A stretch of DNA of 64,000 nucleotides from Legionella massiliensis (lineage in GTDB: Bacteria; Pseudomonadota; Gammaproteobacteria; Legionellales; Legionellaceae): NCBI RefSeq assembly GCF_000756815.1, contig NZ_CCVW01000001.1, forward strand, positions 1,602,001 through 1,666,000, written 5' to 3'. Numbering within the stretch: position 1 is the stretch's first letter; the number at the start of each line of letters is the position of its first letter. Made by a program: the position numbers and the translations under genes. Shown piece after piece: positions 36,697 to 45,900 of this stretch. The notes below the pieces were generated by a model that was not told the DNA's origin, ran no database searches, and saw only the letters and a list, made by a program, of their open reading frames with translations.

Positions 36697-36826
36697 CTAG
36701 GAAGGAGTAATACTGTGCCCTTCAGTCGCCCCAGCAGGTAAACCAGAAACACCGCCTGGGCAGAAGGTAACCTGATAGCTGGTAGTCAATAGCGTGCCAT
36801 TATCCTGATTGTATTGGAATGAATAA
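36697..36826 (-). pseudogene. Duplicated 3' fragment of the thaumatin-like gene
   Basis: About 43 codons match the C-terminus of the gene at 37040-39916 nearly base for base (both end in YQVTFCPGG and then AGATEG(H/R)SITPS). The copies differ by scattered substitutions such as GTG/GCG and TGT/TGC. The fragment is cut off at the family A element at 36827-36946. The duplicated unit of ~343 bases includes the element, the downstream hairpin and this gene end. Confidence 0.85.
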
Positions 36827-36946
36827 GGGCAAAACCGATAAAGACCTCGTCATCCCGAACATAGTGAGGGATCTCCGGGATTAGCACAGTGCTACACTTA
36901 GGAGATGTCTCTCTACGTTCGACATGACGTACGTCTTTGGGAGCGG
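36827..36946. repeat. Family A palindrome, copy 2 of duplicated pair
   Basis: AAAACCGATAAAGACC, CGTCATCCCGAACATAGTGA, GATCTCCGGGATTAGCAC and GAGATGTCTCTCTACGTTCG follow in order. It lies between the truncated and intact 3' ends of the thaumatin-like gene and so marks the duplication junction. Confidence 0.85.
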
Positions 36947-36996
36947 ATACTTATTGGCAATGAAGGAATGAGAGGAGGAGTGTTTGCCATCGTTTT

Positions 36997-37031
36997 AGTA
37001 TCAAAGCGCATATCAAATGCGCTTTGATACT
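36997..37031 (-). terminator. Perfect 15-bp hairpin after the thaumatin-like gene
   Basis: AGTATCAAAGCGCAT, a five-base loop (ATCAA), and the exact inverse ATGCGCTTTGATACT lie nine bases beyond the stop codon. The duplicate at 36654-36688 is identical. On either strand the stem is preceded by T and followed by A, so there is no U-tract. It may be a 3' stabilising hairpin rather than a classical rho-independent terminator. Confidence 0.45.
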
Positions 37032-37039
37032 AAACTCGT

Positions 37040-39916
37040 CTAGGAAGGAGTAATACTGCGCCCTTCAGTCGCCCCAGCAGGTAAACCAGAAACACCGCCT
37101 GGGCAGAAGGTAACCTGATAGCTGGTAGTCAATGGCGTGCCATTATCCTGATTGCATTGGAATGATGATGAGGGATCATCAAACTGGTATGAATAGGCAG
37201 TTGGGCAGGCCTGTTTCAACCAGGCAATGGCTTGGAAAGGCGTATAGTTACCAACTGTTGCAGAGATTGAATGGGTAGTCCAATCTAAATTCCAACCAGG
37301 CTGATAATTTGGACTGCCATTTCCGCAGGACTCAGAAGGTAGGGTCAGGTTCCAATCGAAACAGCCTCCGCAATGAGCAAAGAAGGTATTTCCAGTTTGA
37401 TAGCAGGAATTAAGCGAGCCATTGTTGGTTATACCTGGGATAGACAGCAAGACATCATAGGCTGGATATTGGTTCCCTGGTAAAACAATATTAGTTCCAC
37501 TTACCAGCGTTGTGCCGTAATTACTGCTACTTGATTGCCCAGCAATTTCTTTACCCATGCCATAGAGTGCGAATAAATTCCTGGATCCCCATTGAGCGTT
37601 GGCAATGTAAGCCGCATCATTGACCAAGGGATTAAACCCTAGAAAACCTCCTTGTCGTCGATTAACCGGCCCAGGCGAGTTTCCATTAGATTGAGGATAG
37701 CTATTGTATGACATACCGCAATTTACGCCATCCGCACAAGCGTTATCTGCTCCGGGAGTAACCCAGTAAAAATCGCTATTAATTGATGAAATTGGCATAG
37801 TTGCTTCAGGGTTAAAATTCCAAGAACAATTTCCAAGGGCATTATTGCTAGCCGGCTGGAGCAAGGCACCGGCGGCAGAACAATTATAAACTGTACCGGC
37901 GGTGTTACCTGTTGTAGGTCCAAAGGCCTTAACCTCTACGGGAACAGTCATGCCGTTGATTACAGAAACATCATAAACCCCATCCGCACCAGGCGTGCTG
38001 AGCATAGTTGCCTCAAACTTAGTAAAGGGGCTTTGTGGTTGAACAGGCCCTGTTCCACCATCTAAGGGCGAAAGGCAGGTTGCACTACCGGGCTTAGTTT
38101 GACAGGTCCCTGTAGCACAATTAAATTGACCATTTTGCATGGTGCAACCTGTTCTGGGCCAAAATGAGCCATTCTGATAACTGCTTAGGGAAAGATCAAT
38201 GGTTGAAGGAGCAACTCCTGCAGTTTGGGCTGAGAGATGATAAGCACTTGCTGGTGCGCCAGCAGGGAAGGTCAATAAATTAGGATCGATTGTTTGGCAA
38301 TTTTGGCCTGGACAATTATTGTTACCACCATTGGCTATACCATACCAGACATCAAAGGGACATTGATTGACAAAGACGACATGATGGCTAGGTTGATTAT
38401 TAGATTGCACGGTCGTAGCCGTTGTACTTCCTGTCGCCGGCGCAACGCCTCCAGTTGGCACAGAAGCTGTCACTGTCAACCCACTCGGGTTAATTGGTGG
38501 GCTTGGTATTATTGAGGCCGTGATGGTGCAGCTTTGACCAGCCGCTAAGCTTGTATTTGAGCACTTATCGTAGGTTGCTGGTGGCTGAGCTGGGGTTCCA
38601 GTAACAGTTGCATTTCCAGTTGTTGCTGTAATCCCAACGGTACCTAAGTTTATAGCATCTGTAGCACAGGTATTGGTTACTTGAAAGGTGACCATATTAT
38701 CTGCGTATAAATAGGTGCTTGTTGGCAAAGGTAGGGTTGCCACGACACTCGCAGAAGTACAGCCGCCACTTTGTGCTTGAATTGCAAAAGTCTTTTGGGT
38801 TGAGGCAGTCGCTTGATCACAAGTGACTTGTGCAGCGAGGGTTGCGCTGCTTGTACTTTGTAAATTAGTTAATTGCCCATAAACCACACAGGGTGGGGCA
38901 TCGGGATTGAGGGTAACAGGTGAGCCTGGTATACCACAGGTCCCTACAGTAGGCTGATTGGTGGTTACTGTAGCAGCTGATTGCGGCGAAATAGTTAATT
39001 CGTTTAGACCCCCAGCAGTTCCTGCTATGCAATTAGTTAGCGGCACACTACCGGTATTGCTAAATTGTACTGCAACAAAGGGTGCCTGATTAGTAAAGAA
39101 TGTGCTGGGAAATGGGTTTGGCTCTGAGAAGTTTCCTACTAAGCTGGCGGTAGAGCCTGCAACTGTTGAGTCGAAGGTCGGGTTAGCTGAAGTCTCATGA
39201 CAAGTTAGTAAAGACCCAATGGTAACAGCACCAACTCTGGTCGGTTTAAATTGTGCGTTCACTACACAACTATTGCTAGCAGAAGATTGCGGCGCTAAAG
39301 CAATAGGGCTATTTACGGTACCGCAATTTGAAGAAAGTACTTGCATTTCTCCCTGGCCAACTGAATTGGGTTCAAGTATTAGCTGATTATTTCCCGCGGC
39401 ATCCCCTAAGAAACAATTAGTTAATCCGGTTGTGCCGTTATTGGTATAGGTAACAGTAAAGGGGACCGCAGCACCTGGATAATTGATTGATAGGGGCAAA
39501 CCTGTAATTTTTCCACTTAGCAAATAAGTTAATGGCGATGCTATCGCAGTCAATGCCGGTACGAAGATAACATTTCGATTATATTGGTAGACAAGTTGAA
39601 AGGTTGATACTACCGCCGTTGTTGGATCAAAAGACAGATGGATATTACAACTAGTGCCTCGAGTTAGTGTCCTTAGGTTACATTGATCGTTATAACTCAA
39701 TGGGGATCCTGAAGATTGAATCATCGTGTAGATCACCACTGGAAAAGGCAAATTGCTTGTCAGGGTATAAACAGCTGGAGCATGCTGACCGGCTTGAATT
39801 GTTACTGGGTTAGTCGCGGGGGTTAATTGCCAGGAGACGGGATCAAAAGCAGCATAACTAAATAGTGGAGCTAAAACGCCATACATCATCAAGCATGTTT
39901 TTATTTTAATTTTCAT
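37040..39916 (-). CDS. Large secreted thaumatin-like protein
   Basis: This 958-residue protein has a signal peptide (MKIKIKTCLMMYGVLAPLFSYA). Residues ~25-505 are Ser/Thr/Pro/Gly-rich beta-sandwich repeats with regularly spaced Cys (NCFLGDAAG, NCIAGTAGG, SCVVNAQFKP). Residues ~510-958 look like a thaumatin/GH64 domain: HHVVFVNQCPFDVWYG at its start, GNCSWNFNP centrally, and CPTAYSYQFDDPSSSFQC with VTFCPGG at the end, the classic thaumatin C-terminal signature. Plant thaumatins act on fungal beta-glucans; bacterial members are little studied. An exported carbohydrate-binding or glucan-acting protein is inferred. The domain is about twice the usual ~210 residues, so it carries insertions. Confidence 0.85.
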   Translation of the reverse strand: MKIKIKTCLMMYGVLAPLFSYAAFDPVSWQLTPATNPVTIQAGQHAPAVYTLTSNLPFPVVIYTMIQSSGSPLSYNDQCNLRTLTRGTSCNIHLSFDPTTAVVSTFQLVYQYNRNVIFVPALTAIASPLTYLLSGKITGLPLSINYPGAAVPFTVTYTNNGTTGLTNCFLGDAAGNNQLILEPNSVGQGEMQVLSSNCGTVNSPIALAPQSSASNSCVVNAQFKPTRVGAVTIGSLLTCHETSANPTFDSTVAGSTASLVGNFSEPNPFPSTFFTNQAPFVAVQFSNTGSVPLTNCIAGTAGGLNELTISPQSAATVTTNQPTVGTCGIPGSPVTLNPDAPPCVVYGQLTNLQSTSSATLAAQVTCDQATASTQKTFAIQAQSGGCTSASVVATLPLPTSTYLYADNMVTFQVTNTCATDAINLGTVGITATTGNATVTGTPAQPPATYDKCSNTSLAAGQSCTITASIIPSPPINPSGLTVTASVPTGGVAPATGSTTATTVQSNNQPSHHVVFVNQCPFDVWYGIANGGNNNCPGQNCQTIDPNLLTFPAGAPASAYHLSAQTAGVAPSTIDLSLSSYQNGSFWPRTGCTMQNGQFNCATGTCQTKPGSATCLSPLDGGTGPVQPQSPFTKFEATMLSTPGADGVYDVSVINGMTVPVEVKAFGPTTGNTAGTVYNCSAAGALLQPASNNALGNCSWNFNPEATMPISSINSDFYWVTPGADNACADGVNCGMSYNSYPQSNGNSPGPVNRRQGGFLGFNPLVNDAAYIANAQWGSRNLFALYGMGKEIAGQSSSSNYGTTLVSGTNIVLPGNQYPAYDVLLSIPGITNNGSLNSCYQTGNTFFAHCGGCFDWNLTLPSESCGNGSPNYQPGWNLDWTTHSISATVGNYTPFQAIAWLKQACPTAYSYQFDDPSSSFQCNQDNGTPLTTSYQVTFCPGGVSGLPAGATEGRSITPS

Positions 39917-40085
39917 AATCCATCCGTAGACACATCAAGTCATAAGGCTGATTAATATATTCTTGATATATCTAAAATACAATGGCTTTCGAGAGGGCTA
40001 AATATCATTTTCTGCACAGGCACATAGCTGCCAATTTAAAGAGCATTTCTTTTCGCTTGGACCTGCTCCGAAGCGCGCAGCGCTG

Positions 40086-40424
40086 TCATTGATTCATATT
40101 AGATTGTTCATAAGAAGTGCCAGTTCCAGAAGCATCAGTGCCTGTACCAGAAGTGCCAGTTCCAGAGGCATCAGCCCCTGGGTTTACACTAAGATTTCCA
40201 GACTCCCCATTTCCTGTACTAGAAGTAGCAGTTCCAGAGGCATTGGCTCCATTGCTTGAAGTAATATTGCTAGAAGCATTATTTCCTGCGTTGGAAGTGC
40301 CAGTTCCAGAGGCATCGGCCCCAGGGCTTGCTGTAAGATTTCCAGAGGAGTCATCAGCAAAGCTGTTTTCTATAAAGGCAGCGCTTAAAATTAATGATAG
40401 GGCTAAAATGGTGATCCGTTTCAT
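40086..40424 (-). CDS. Secreted low-complexity Gly/Ser/Thr/Asn repeat protein
   Basis: I take the ATG at 40424 (GGAG six bases upstream), giving 112 residues. The signal peptide is MKRITILALSLILSAAFIENSFA. The mature chain is almost entirely repeats of the type GADASGTGTS, NGANASGTATS and GTGTDASGTGTS, with a short charged tail (YEQSNMNQ). The repeats are imperfect at DNA level, so selection seems to act on composition. Function unknown; such chains may be surface or matrix proteins. Lies directly upstream of the thaumatin-like gene's promoter region, on the opposite end of a 170-base gap. Confidence 0.65.
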   Translation of the reverse strand: MKRITILALSLILSAAFIENSFADDSSGNLTASPGADASGTGTSNAGNNASSNITSSNGANASGTATSSTGNGESGNLSVNPGADASGTGTSGTGTDASGTGTSYEQSNMNQ

Positions 40425-40525
40425 AAGAGTCTCCATAAGAAACTAATAAATAACTAACCTTAAATATAGTTTAAAAACCGTAAAAAACCTGCCTTTCACA
40501 ACGACGCATTGTAGCCTCGATTCTT

Positions 40526-40572
40526 CCCTTCTCCCAGACACTGGGAGAAGGTGCCTGCAGGGCGGATGAGAG
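40526..40572. repeat. Family E palindrome, short form
   Basis: CCTTCTCCCAGACACTGGGA, then GAAGGTGCCTGCAGGGCGGA and TGAGAGG. A long form with terminal inverted repeats is at 49432-49530. Confidence 0.7.
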
Positions 40573-40656
40573 GTTGTAGTCTTTAATCGCTTGACTAAAC
40601 TTTAAAATTTGCCATCCACCAACTATGCTTTAATTTTAGGGAGTGGAAAAGTTGGA

Positions 40657-42885
40657 ATGGAAAAAAAGCTATTTTACCGATTAGGAAGGCTTGTTTTTCG
40701 GTTTCGCTGGAGTCTCATTTTGGTTTGGGGGCTGATAATCTTAGCCTCCGCTTCTGTTCTTTTAACTATTGCTGCCCCCTTTAAAAGCACGGGCTTCATA
40801 GATGAAAACTCAAAAAGTGCTAAGGCGCAACAATATCTCAACGATAAGTTTGGTTACAATGATCAGAATAAGATTTTAATTATCTACCATAGCTCTAAGC
40901 TTCTGGCTAATCAGTCACTGTTTATAGAGAAAATAAAAAAATCGCTTTCTGAGTTAAAAGATTTCCCTATTAAACATGAAATTATTCTGCCTTCCGATAA
41001 AAATAAGCAAATCTCTAAGAATAAGCATACAGCCTATGTCGTATTAATCATGGAGAGCCCTGAAGTGCTTGGGTCTAAAGACATCCTTCGCATCAAATCA
41101 TTGATAAACACACCAGCCAATATGACTATTGAAATTGGCGGACAGGCTTTGTTTATTAATGAAGTGAATAAACAAACTCAAAGAGATCTTTTTCGTGCAG
41201 ATATCATTGCAGCACCTGTTGCAATGGTTACCCTGGCTTTTGTTTTTGGATCACTAACTGCCGCTGTATTACCGATAGTTTTAGGTGGGGGCTGTGCCTT
41301 AGTTATTTTAACTTCACTTTATATAATTGGAGAGAGTTGGACTCTGTCAGTTTATACGCTAAATATTGCTTTACTCTTGGGGCTTTGTCTAAGTCTGGAT
41401 TATGCGCTATTTATCATCAATCGCTTTCGTGAGGAATTTCATAATGGAATCAGTGTCGACGTAGCAATTGCTATTACTGTCGAAACAGCAGGGCGAGCTA
41501 TTTTTTATAGTGGTTTAGCAGTGTTAGTTAGTTTAAGTGCTTTATTCTTGTTCCCCATAAATATCTTATTTTCTATGGGGTTAGGTGGTGTTATTGCTGT
41601 TTTCGTTGCGGTAATTAATGCCATTTTTATACTTCCAGCAGTTCTTGGAATTATTAAAAGTAAAATTGATTTTTTACCGATTAAATTTAATAGAAAAACA
41701 AATAAAAATAAAACATCATTTTGGCATTGGTTAGCTGAAAAAGTAGTGAACAGGCCTTTAGCATTTTTCTTTCCAGTGATTGTTTTTTTATTAATGCTTG
41801 GTTATCCAATGACCTCTGTTAAATTTGGTGTTTCTGATTATCATATAATCCCTAAAAGCACAGATAGTAGGCAATTTTTTGACAGTTATGAAAAGTATTT
41901 TGATATTAAACAATTAACGCCAATTATCTTATTAGTTCATTCTCCTCATGGTTATATTTTGTCAAGAGAAAGCATATCAAACTTATATAATTTTGTGCAG
42001 AAATGGAAGGATAACTCCTTAGTAAACCGTATTAGTGGAGTTGTTTCATCTGATTCAGAGTTAACTAGTAAAGAATATTACAACTTATATTCAACTTCTA
42101 AGAATCATTTACCAGATAATATTAAACAATTACTCTCTACAACGACCAAACATTTATTCACGGTATTAAATGTTACTAGCAACTATAAGCTCAATTCTGA
42201 TCAAACAACAGAGCTGGTAAAAAAATTAGAAACCACCAAATCCTCATCAACGAAATTAGATATTCAAGTCACTGGTACTCCGGCTCTAAATGCTGATGTT
42301 CTATCAAAGGTTTTTGAAATCCTTCCTTACGCCTTATTATGGATTATGGTCTTTTCCTATCTTATTTTATTGTTTTTATTACGTTCTTTATTTTTGCCTT
42401 TTAAAGCGATTTTAATGAATATACTGAGCCTTTCCGCTTGCTATGGCGCTCTAGTATTAGTGTTTCAAGAGGGACATTTAGCAGAGTATTTCAACTTTGA
42501 GCCGCAGGGTCTCTTGGATATAAACTTATTAGTCATTATTTTTTGTGCTTTATTTGGTTTTTCCATGGACTATGAAGTCTTTTTATTATCGAGAATAAAA
42601 GAAGCCTATCAAGAGTGTAGCGATAATAAAGAAAGTATTATTTTTGGTATTGAAAAGAGCAGCAAAATTATTACCTCTGCTGCCTTAATTGTTATTGTTA
42701 TTTGTGGTTCATTTTTAGTTGCTAATGTATTGATGGTAAAGGCATTTGGGCTAGGCATTGCAGTCGCAATTTTTGTCGATGCCTTTTTAATACGTACACT
42801 TTTGGTGCCTTCTACCATGGTACTTTTGGAAAAATGGAATTGGTATCTTCCAAAATGGCTAGATAAGGTTATACCAGAATTGTAG
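40657..42885 (+). CDS. MmpL-type RND transporter
   Basis: I take the ATG at 40657 (MEKKLFYRLGRLVFRFRW); an upstream TTG at 40609 is weaker. The ~742-residue chain has the RND two-fold plan: one membrane helix, an extracytoplasmic domain (~35-170), five helices, then the same again. The paired proton-relay motifs are present: SLDYALFIINRFREE in the first half and SMDYEVFLLSRIKEAY in the second. Actinobacterial MmpL proteins export lipids and lipopeptides. The gene ends 17 bases before the NRPS gene, so the natural inference is that it exports the NRPS product. No outer-membrane or adaptor partner adjoins it. Confidence 0.88.
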   Translation: MEKKLFYRLGRLVFRFRWSLILVWGLIILASASVLLTIAAPFKSTGFIDENSKSAKAQQYLNDKFGYNDQNKILIIYHSSKLLANQSLFIEKIKKSLSELKDFPIKHEIILPSDKNKQISKNKHTAYVVLIMESPEVLGSKDILRIKSLINTPANMTIEIGGQALFINEVNKQTQRDLFRADIIAAPVAMVTLAFVFGSLTAAVLPIVLGGGCALVILTSLYIIGESWTLSVYTLNIALLLGLCLSLDYALFIINRFREEFHNGISVDVAIAITVETAGRAIFYSGLAVLVSLSALFLFPINILFSMGLGGVIAVFVAVINAIFILPAVLGIIKSKIDFLPIKFNRKTNKNKTSFWHWLAEKVVNRPLAFFFPVIVFLLMLGYPMTSVKFGVSDYHIIPKSTDSRQFFDSYEKYFDIKQLTPIILLVHSPHGYILSRESISNLYNFVQKWKDNSLVNRISGVVSSDSELTSKEYYNLYSTSKNHLPDNIKQLLSTTTKHLFTVLNVTSNYKLNSDQTTELVKKLETTKSSSTKLDIQVTGTPALNADVLSKVFEILPYALLWIMVFSYLILLFLLRSLFLPFKAILMNILSLSACYGALVLVFQEGHLAEYFNFEPQGLLDINLLVIIFCALFGFSMDYEVFLLSRIKEAYQECSDNKESIIFGIEKSSKIITSAALIVIVICGSFLVANVLMVKAFGLGIAVAIFVDAFLIRTLLVPSTMVLLEKWNWYLPKWLDKVIPEL

Positions 42886-42902
42886 TAATAGTGACCTAGA
42901 AA

Positions 42903-45900
42903 ATGCGTAAAAAACAAAACGATGATGATCAACAAACCATAGTTTGCATGTTTGAACAGCAGGTTGTGCGAAAGCCACAAGCAGTTGCAATAATTTGTGG
43001 AAAGCAGTCTATCAGCTATGACGAACTCAATCAGAGAGCAGATCAGTTGGCCTATATCTTAGCTGAACAAGGAGTAGAAAAGGATAGACCCATTGCCATC
43101 TGCATGCCTCGTTCTATCGATTTTCTGGTTGTGATTCTTGGGATCTTAAAGGCTGGCGGAGCCTGTGTTCCCTTAGATCTAGCTAATCCTGAAGAAAGAT
43201 TATTGCGTATTTTAAGCGACGATCAGATTCCAATGCTTATTACAACAAATGAGATGGATCTAAAACTGCGAGGTTATCAAGGCAGGATTTTTGTTGTTTC
43301 TAATCAATTAGAAACAAAAAAACCTAGGTTCAAAGCGACAGTCTTGCCTGAGCAACTGGCTTATATTATTTATACCTCAGGAACAACAGGGAAGCCAAAG
43401 GGTGTTTTAATCGAACATAAAAGCATTGTTAATTACACAAAATGGTTTGCTGAGGTTTGTTCCCTAGGCGCTCCCAAAGACCTACATCATGTCGAACGTA
43501 GAGAGACATCTCCTGAATATGGCAGAGTGCTAACCCCGGAGAGCCCTCACTACGTTCGGGATGACGGGGTCTTTATCGATGTTTGCCCCAAAGAAAGGGG
43601 CTGGGGCGTTCAGGAACGAATTGATTTTTCTTCCAATCATGCCTTTGATTTTGCCTTAACAACATCAATAGTTCCCTTATTACTGGGATTAACTGTTGTA
43701 ATTTGTGAAGACAAAATAAAAAAGGATCCTGATTTATATATCGATTATCTTCAGGCTAATAAGATCAGTGTTATTAAATTAACGCCTAGCTATTTTCAGG
43801 TGCTACTACAGCAAGCAGAAATGAAGACTAGTTCCTTAGATTGTTTAGAAAAAATTATATTAGGAGGCGAAAGACTATTAGCAAAATATTGCGCTTCTTG
43901 GTTAGCTCTTTATCCCTCTCATATCTTGTTTAATGAATACGGTCCTACGGAAACTACTGTTGCTGTTAGCTCAAAGCGAGTTGATAAAAAAAATATTAGT
44001 CATTTAGAAGCCGATGTACCAATTGGATCGATGATCCCTAATTGTGATTTTTATATTATGAATGACGAGGGAAAACCTGTTGAAAAAGGAGAGGTTGGTG
44101 AGCTTTGGGTAAGTGGGATTTGCCTGGCACGAGGTTATTTAAATCAAGCGGCATTAACTGCGAGAAAATTCATTAAAAATCCCTATGATTCAGACCAAAA
44201 TTCTTATTGGTATAAAACAGGGGATCAATGTCGTTTTCTCCCCAACTCAGAGCTGGATTACCTAGGCCGAATTGATGAGCAAATTAAGATCAGAGGATAT
44301 CGTATTGAGCCTGCAGAAATTGAAGATTCTTTAAGGCAACATCCTGCATTAGAATCAGTAATGGTTGACGCTGTTGATGATCATCGAAAAGAAAAAAGAC
44401 TAGTTGCTTATTATATTTTGCATAATAAAAAAATGCCGATTGCTGATGGGGATCTTCGCCAATATTTAAAACAGTATTTGCCTGATTATATGATTCCCGC
44501 TTTTTTTATAGTTATGGAGTCATTTCCTTTAAATGCAAATGATAAACTAAATCGCAAAGAATTCCCTGTACCTGACTTTATTCAGAATGTTGACTATGAG
44601 AGACCTGAGAACTCCTCAGAAAATACAATTGCTAGAGTTTGGTCAAATGAATTTGGTTATGAGGTTATTGGTATTAATGAGAACTTTTTTGAGTTAGGAG
44701 GTCATTCACTATCGGCAGCTAGAATTATTTCAACGCTAACCCAGGTAATGGGTAAAAAAATCAGCATGCAGCAGTTTTATCAGAATCCTACAATAAGAGC
44801 TTTAGCCAATTTGCTAGATAAACAGGAAAAAATTAGTCGTTTCGCTAAATTTCCTAAAAAAATTTACCAAAAAAACTTTCAATTGCTACTAAGTGATTTT
44901 CAATTTATTTTGTGGTTATCCAAAATTTTTGAACCTAAAGCCAATAAGCTAAATATATGTAGTCGCAAACGATTTCATGGATACTTGGATGAAAAAAAGA
45001 TTCATGAATCCCTTGATTTAATTTTAAAAAAACATGAGGTATTGTCCTATCGGGTTTCAAGTTTTATTCCCATGCAACAACGAAGCAAAAAAAAGTTGAA
45101 AATACAAATTGAAATTAACCATTTAGAATCACTGGCAATTAATAGAAGTGAACTAATTTTAGAACAATCTATAAATGATTTAAGATCTAAATACTTATGG
45201 TCTAAAAATTACGCTCTATTTAAAATCCGCTTATTTTATCTGGAAAGAGGGATGACAGAATTACAGCTCTGTACCCCTCATATCATTTCTGATGAGCAAT
45301 CTCATGAAATTTTGTTTGACGACTTATCTCAATTTTATCTCGCGAATGCTTTGAAAAAATCGAAAAAAGATCAGTCATATCGAGAATATTTATATGCAGA
45401 AAACGAGGACATTAATTCTAATAAAGATAGCAATATTTTGTTTTGGAAAGGCTATTTAAAAGAAGCTTCTTTGTTTGCTATCCCGCAACCTTATGTTGTC
45501 TCTAACATGAAAAGGTATAAATTCGCTTATTCAAGCTATACAGAAATACCTGAAAATTCCTTAGAGGATTTAAGGATTTTTTGTTCAAAAAATCATTTTA
45601 GTTTTGATAATGGCTTATGCGGGGTTTTATTGCTCGCTTTAACTAGACTTGCAGGCGAATTAAATAAAAATTCAGTGATCTGTATCAATAAAGTAAAATC
45701 AGCACGTGATAATTCTAGATATGATAGCACTATTGGTTGTTTTCTAAATTTAGAATTAGCTAAAGTAAAAATTGATGAGCAGCAGGATTTAGCTTCATTC
45801 TGTCAGCAGCTTAGTGAATCAATTATCAGAAGCAACCCTTATCAAAGCTGTTCAAATCTAATAAAACTCGCAAGTGTAGGCAGTTTTAGCAAGCTCAATA

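Noticed and set aside
40117-40446. 109-codon plus-strand frame rich in Val/Pro/Glu/Ala
   Set aside because: It is the antisense shadow of the low-complexity secreted protein, whose signal peptide and ribosome binding site support the minus strand.
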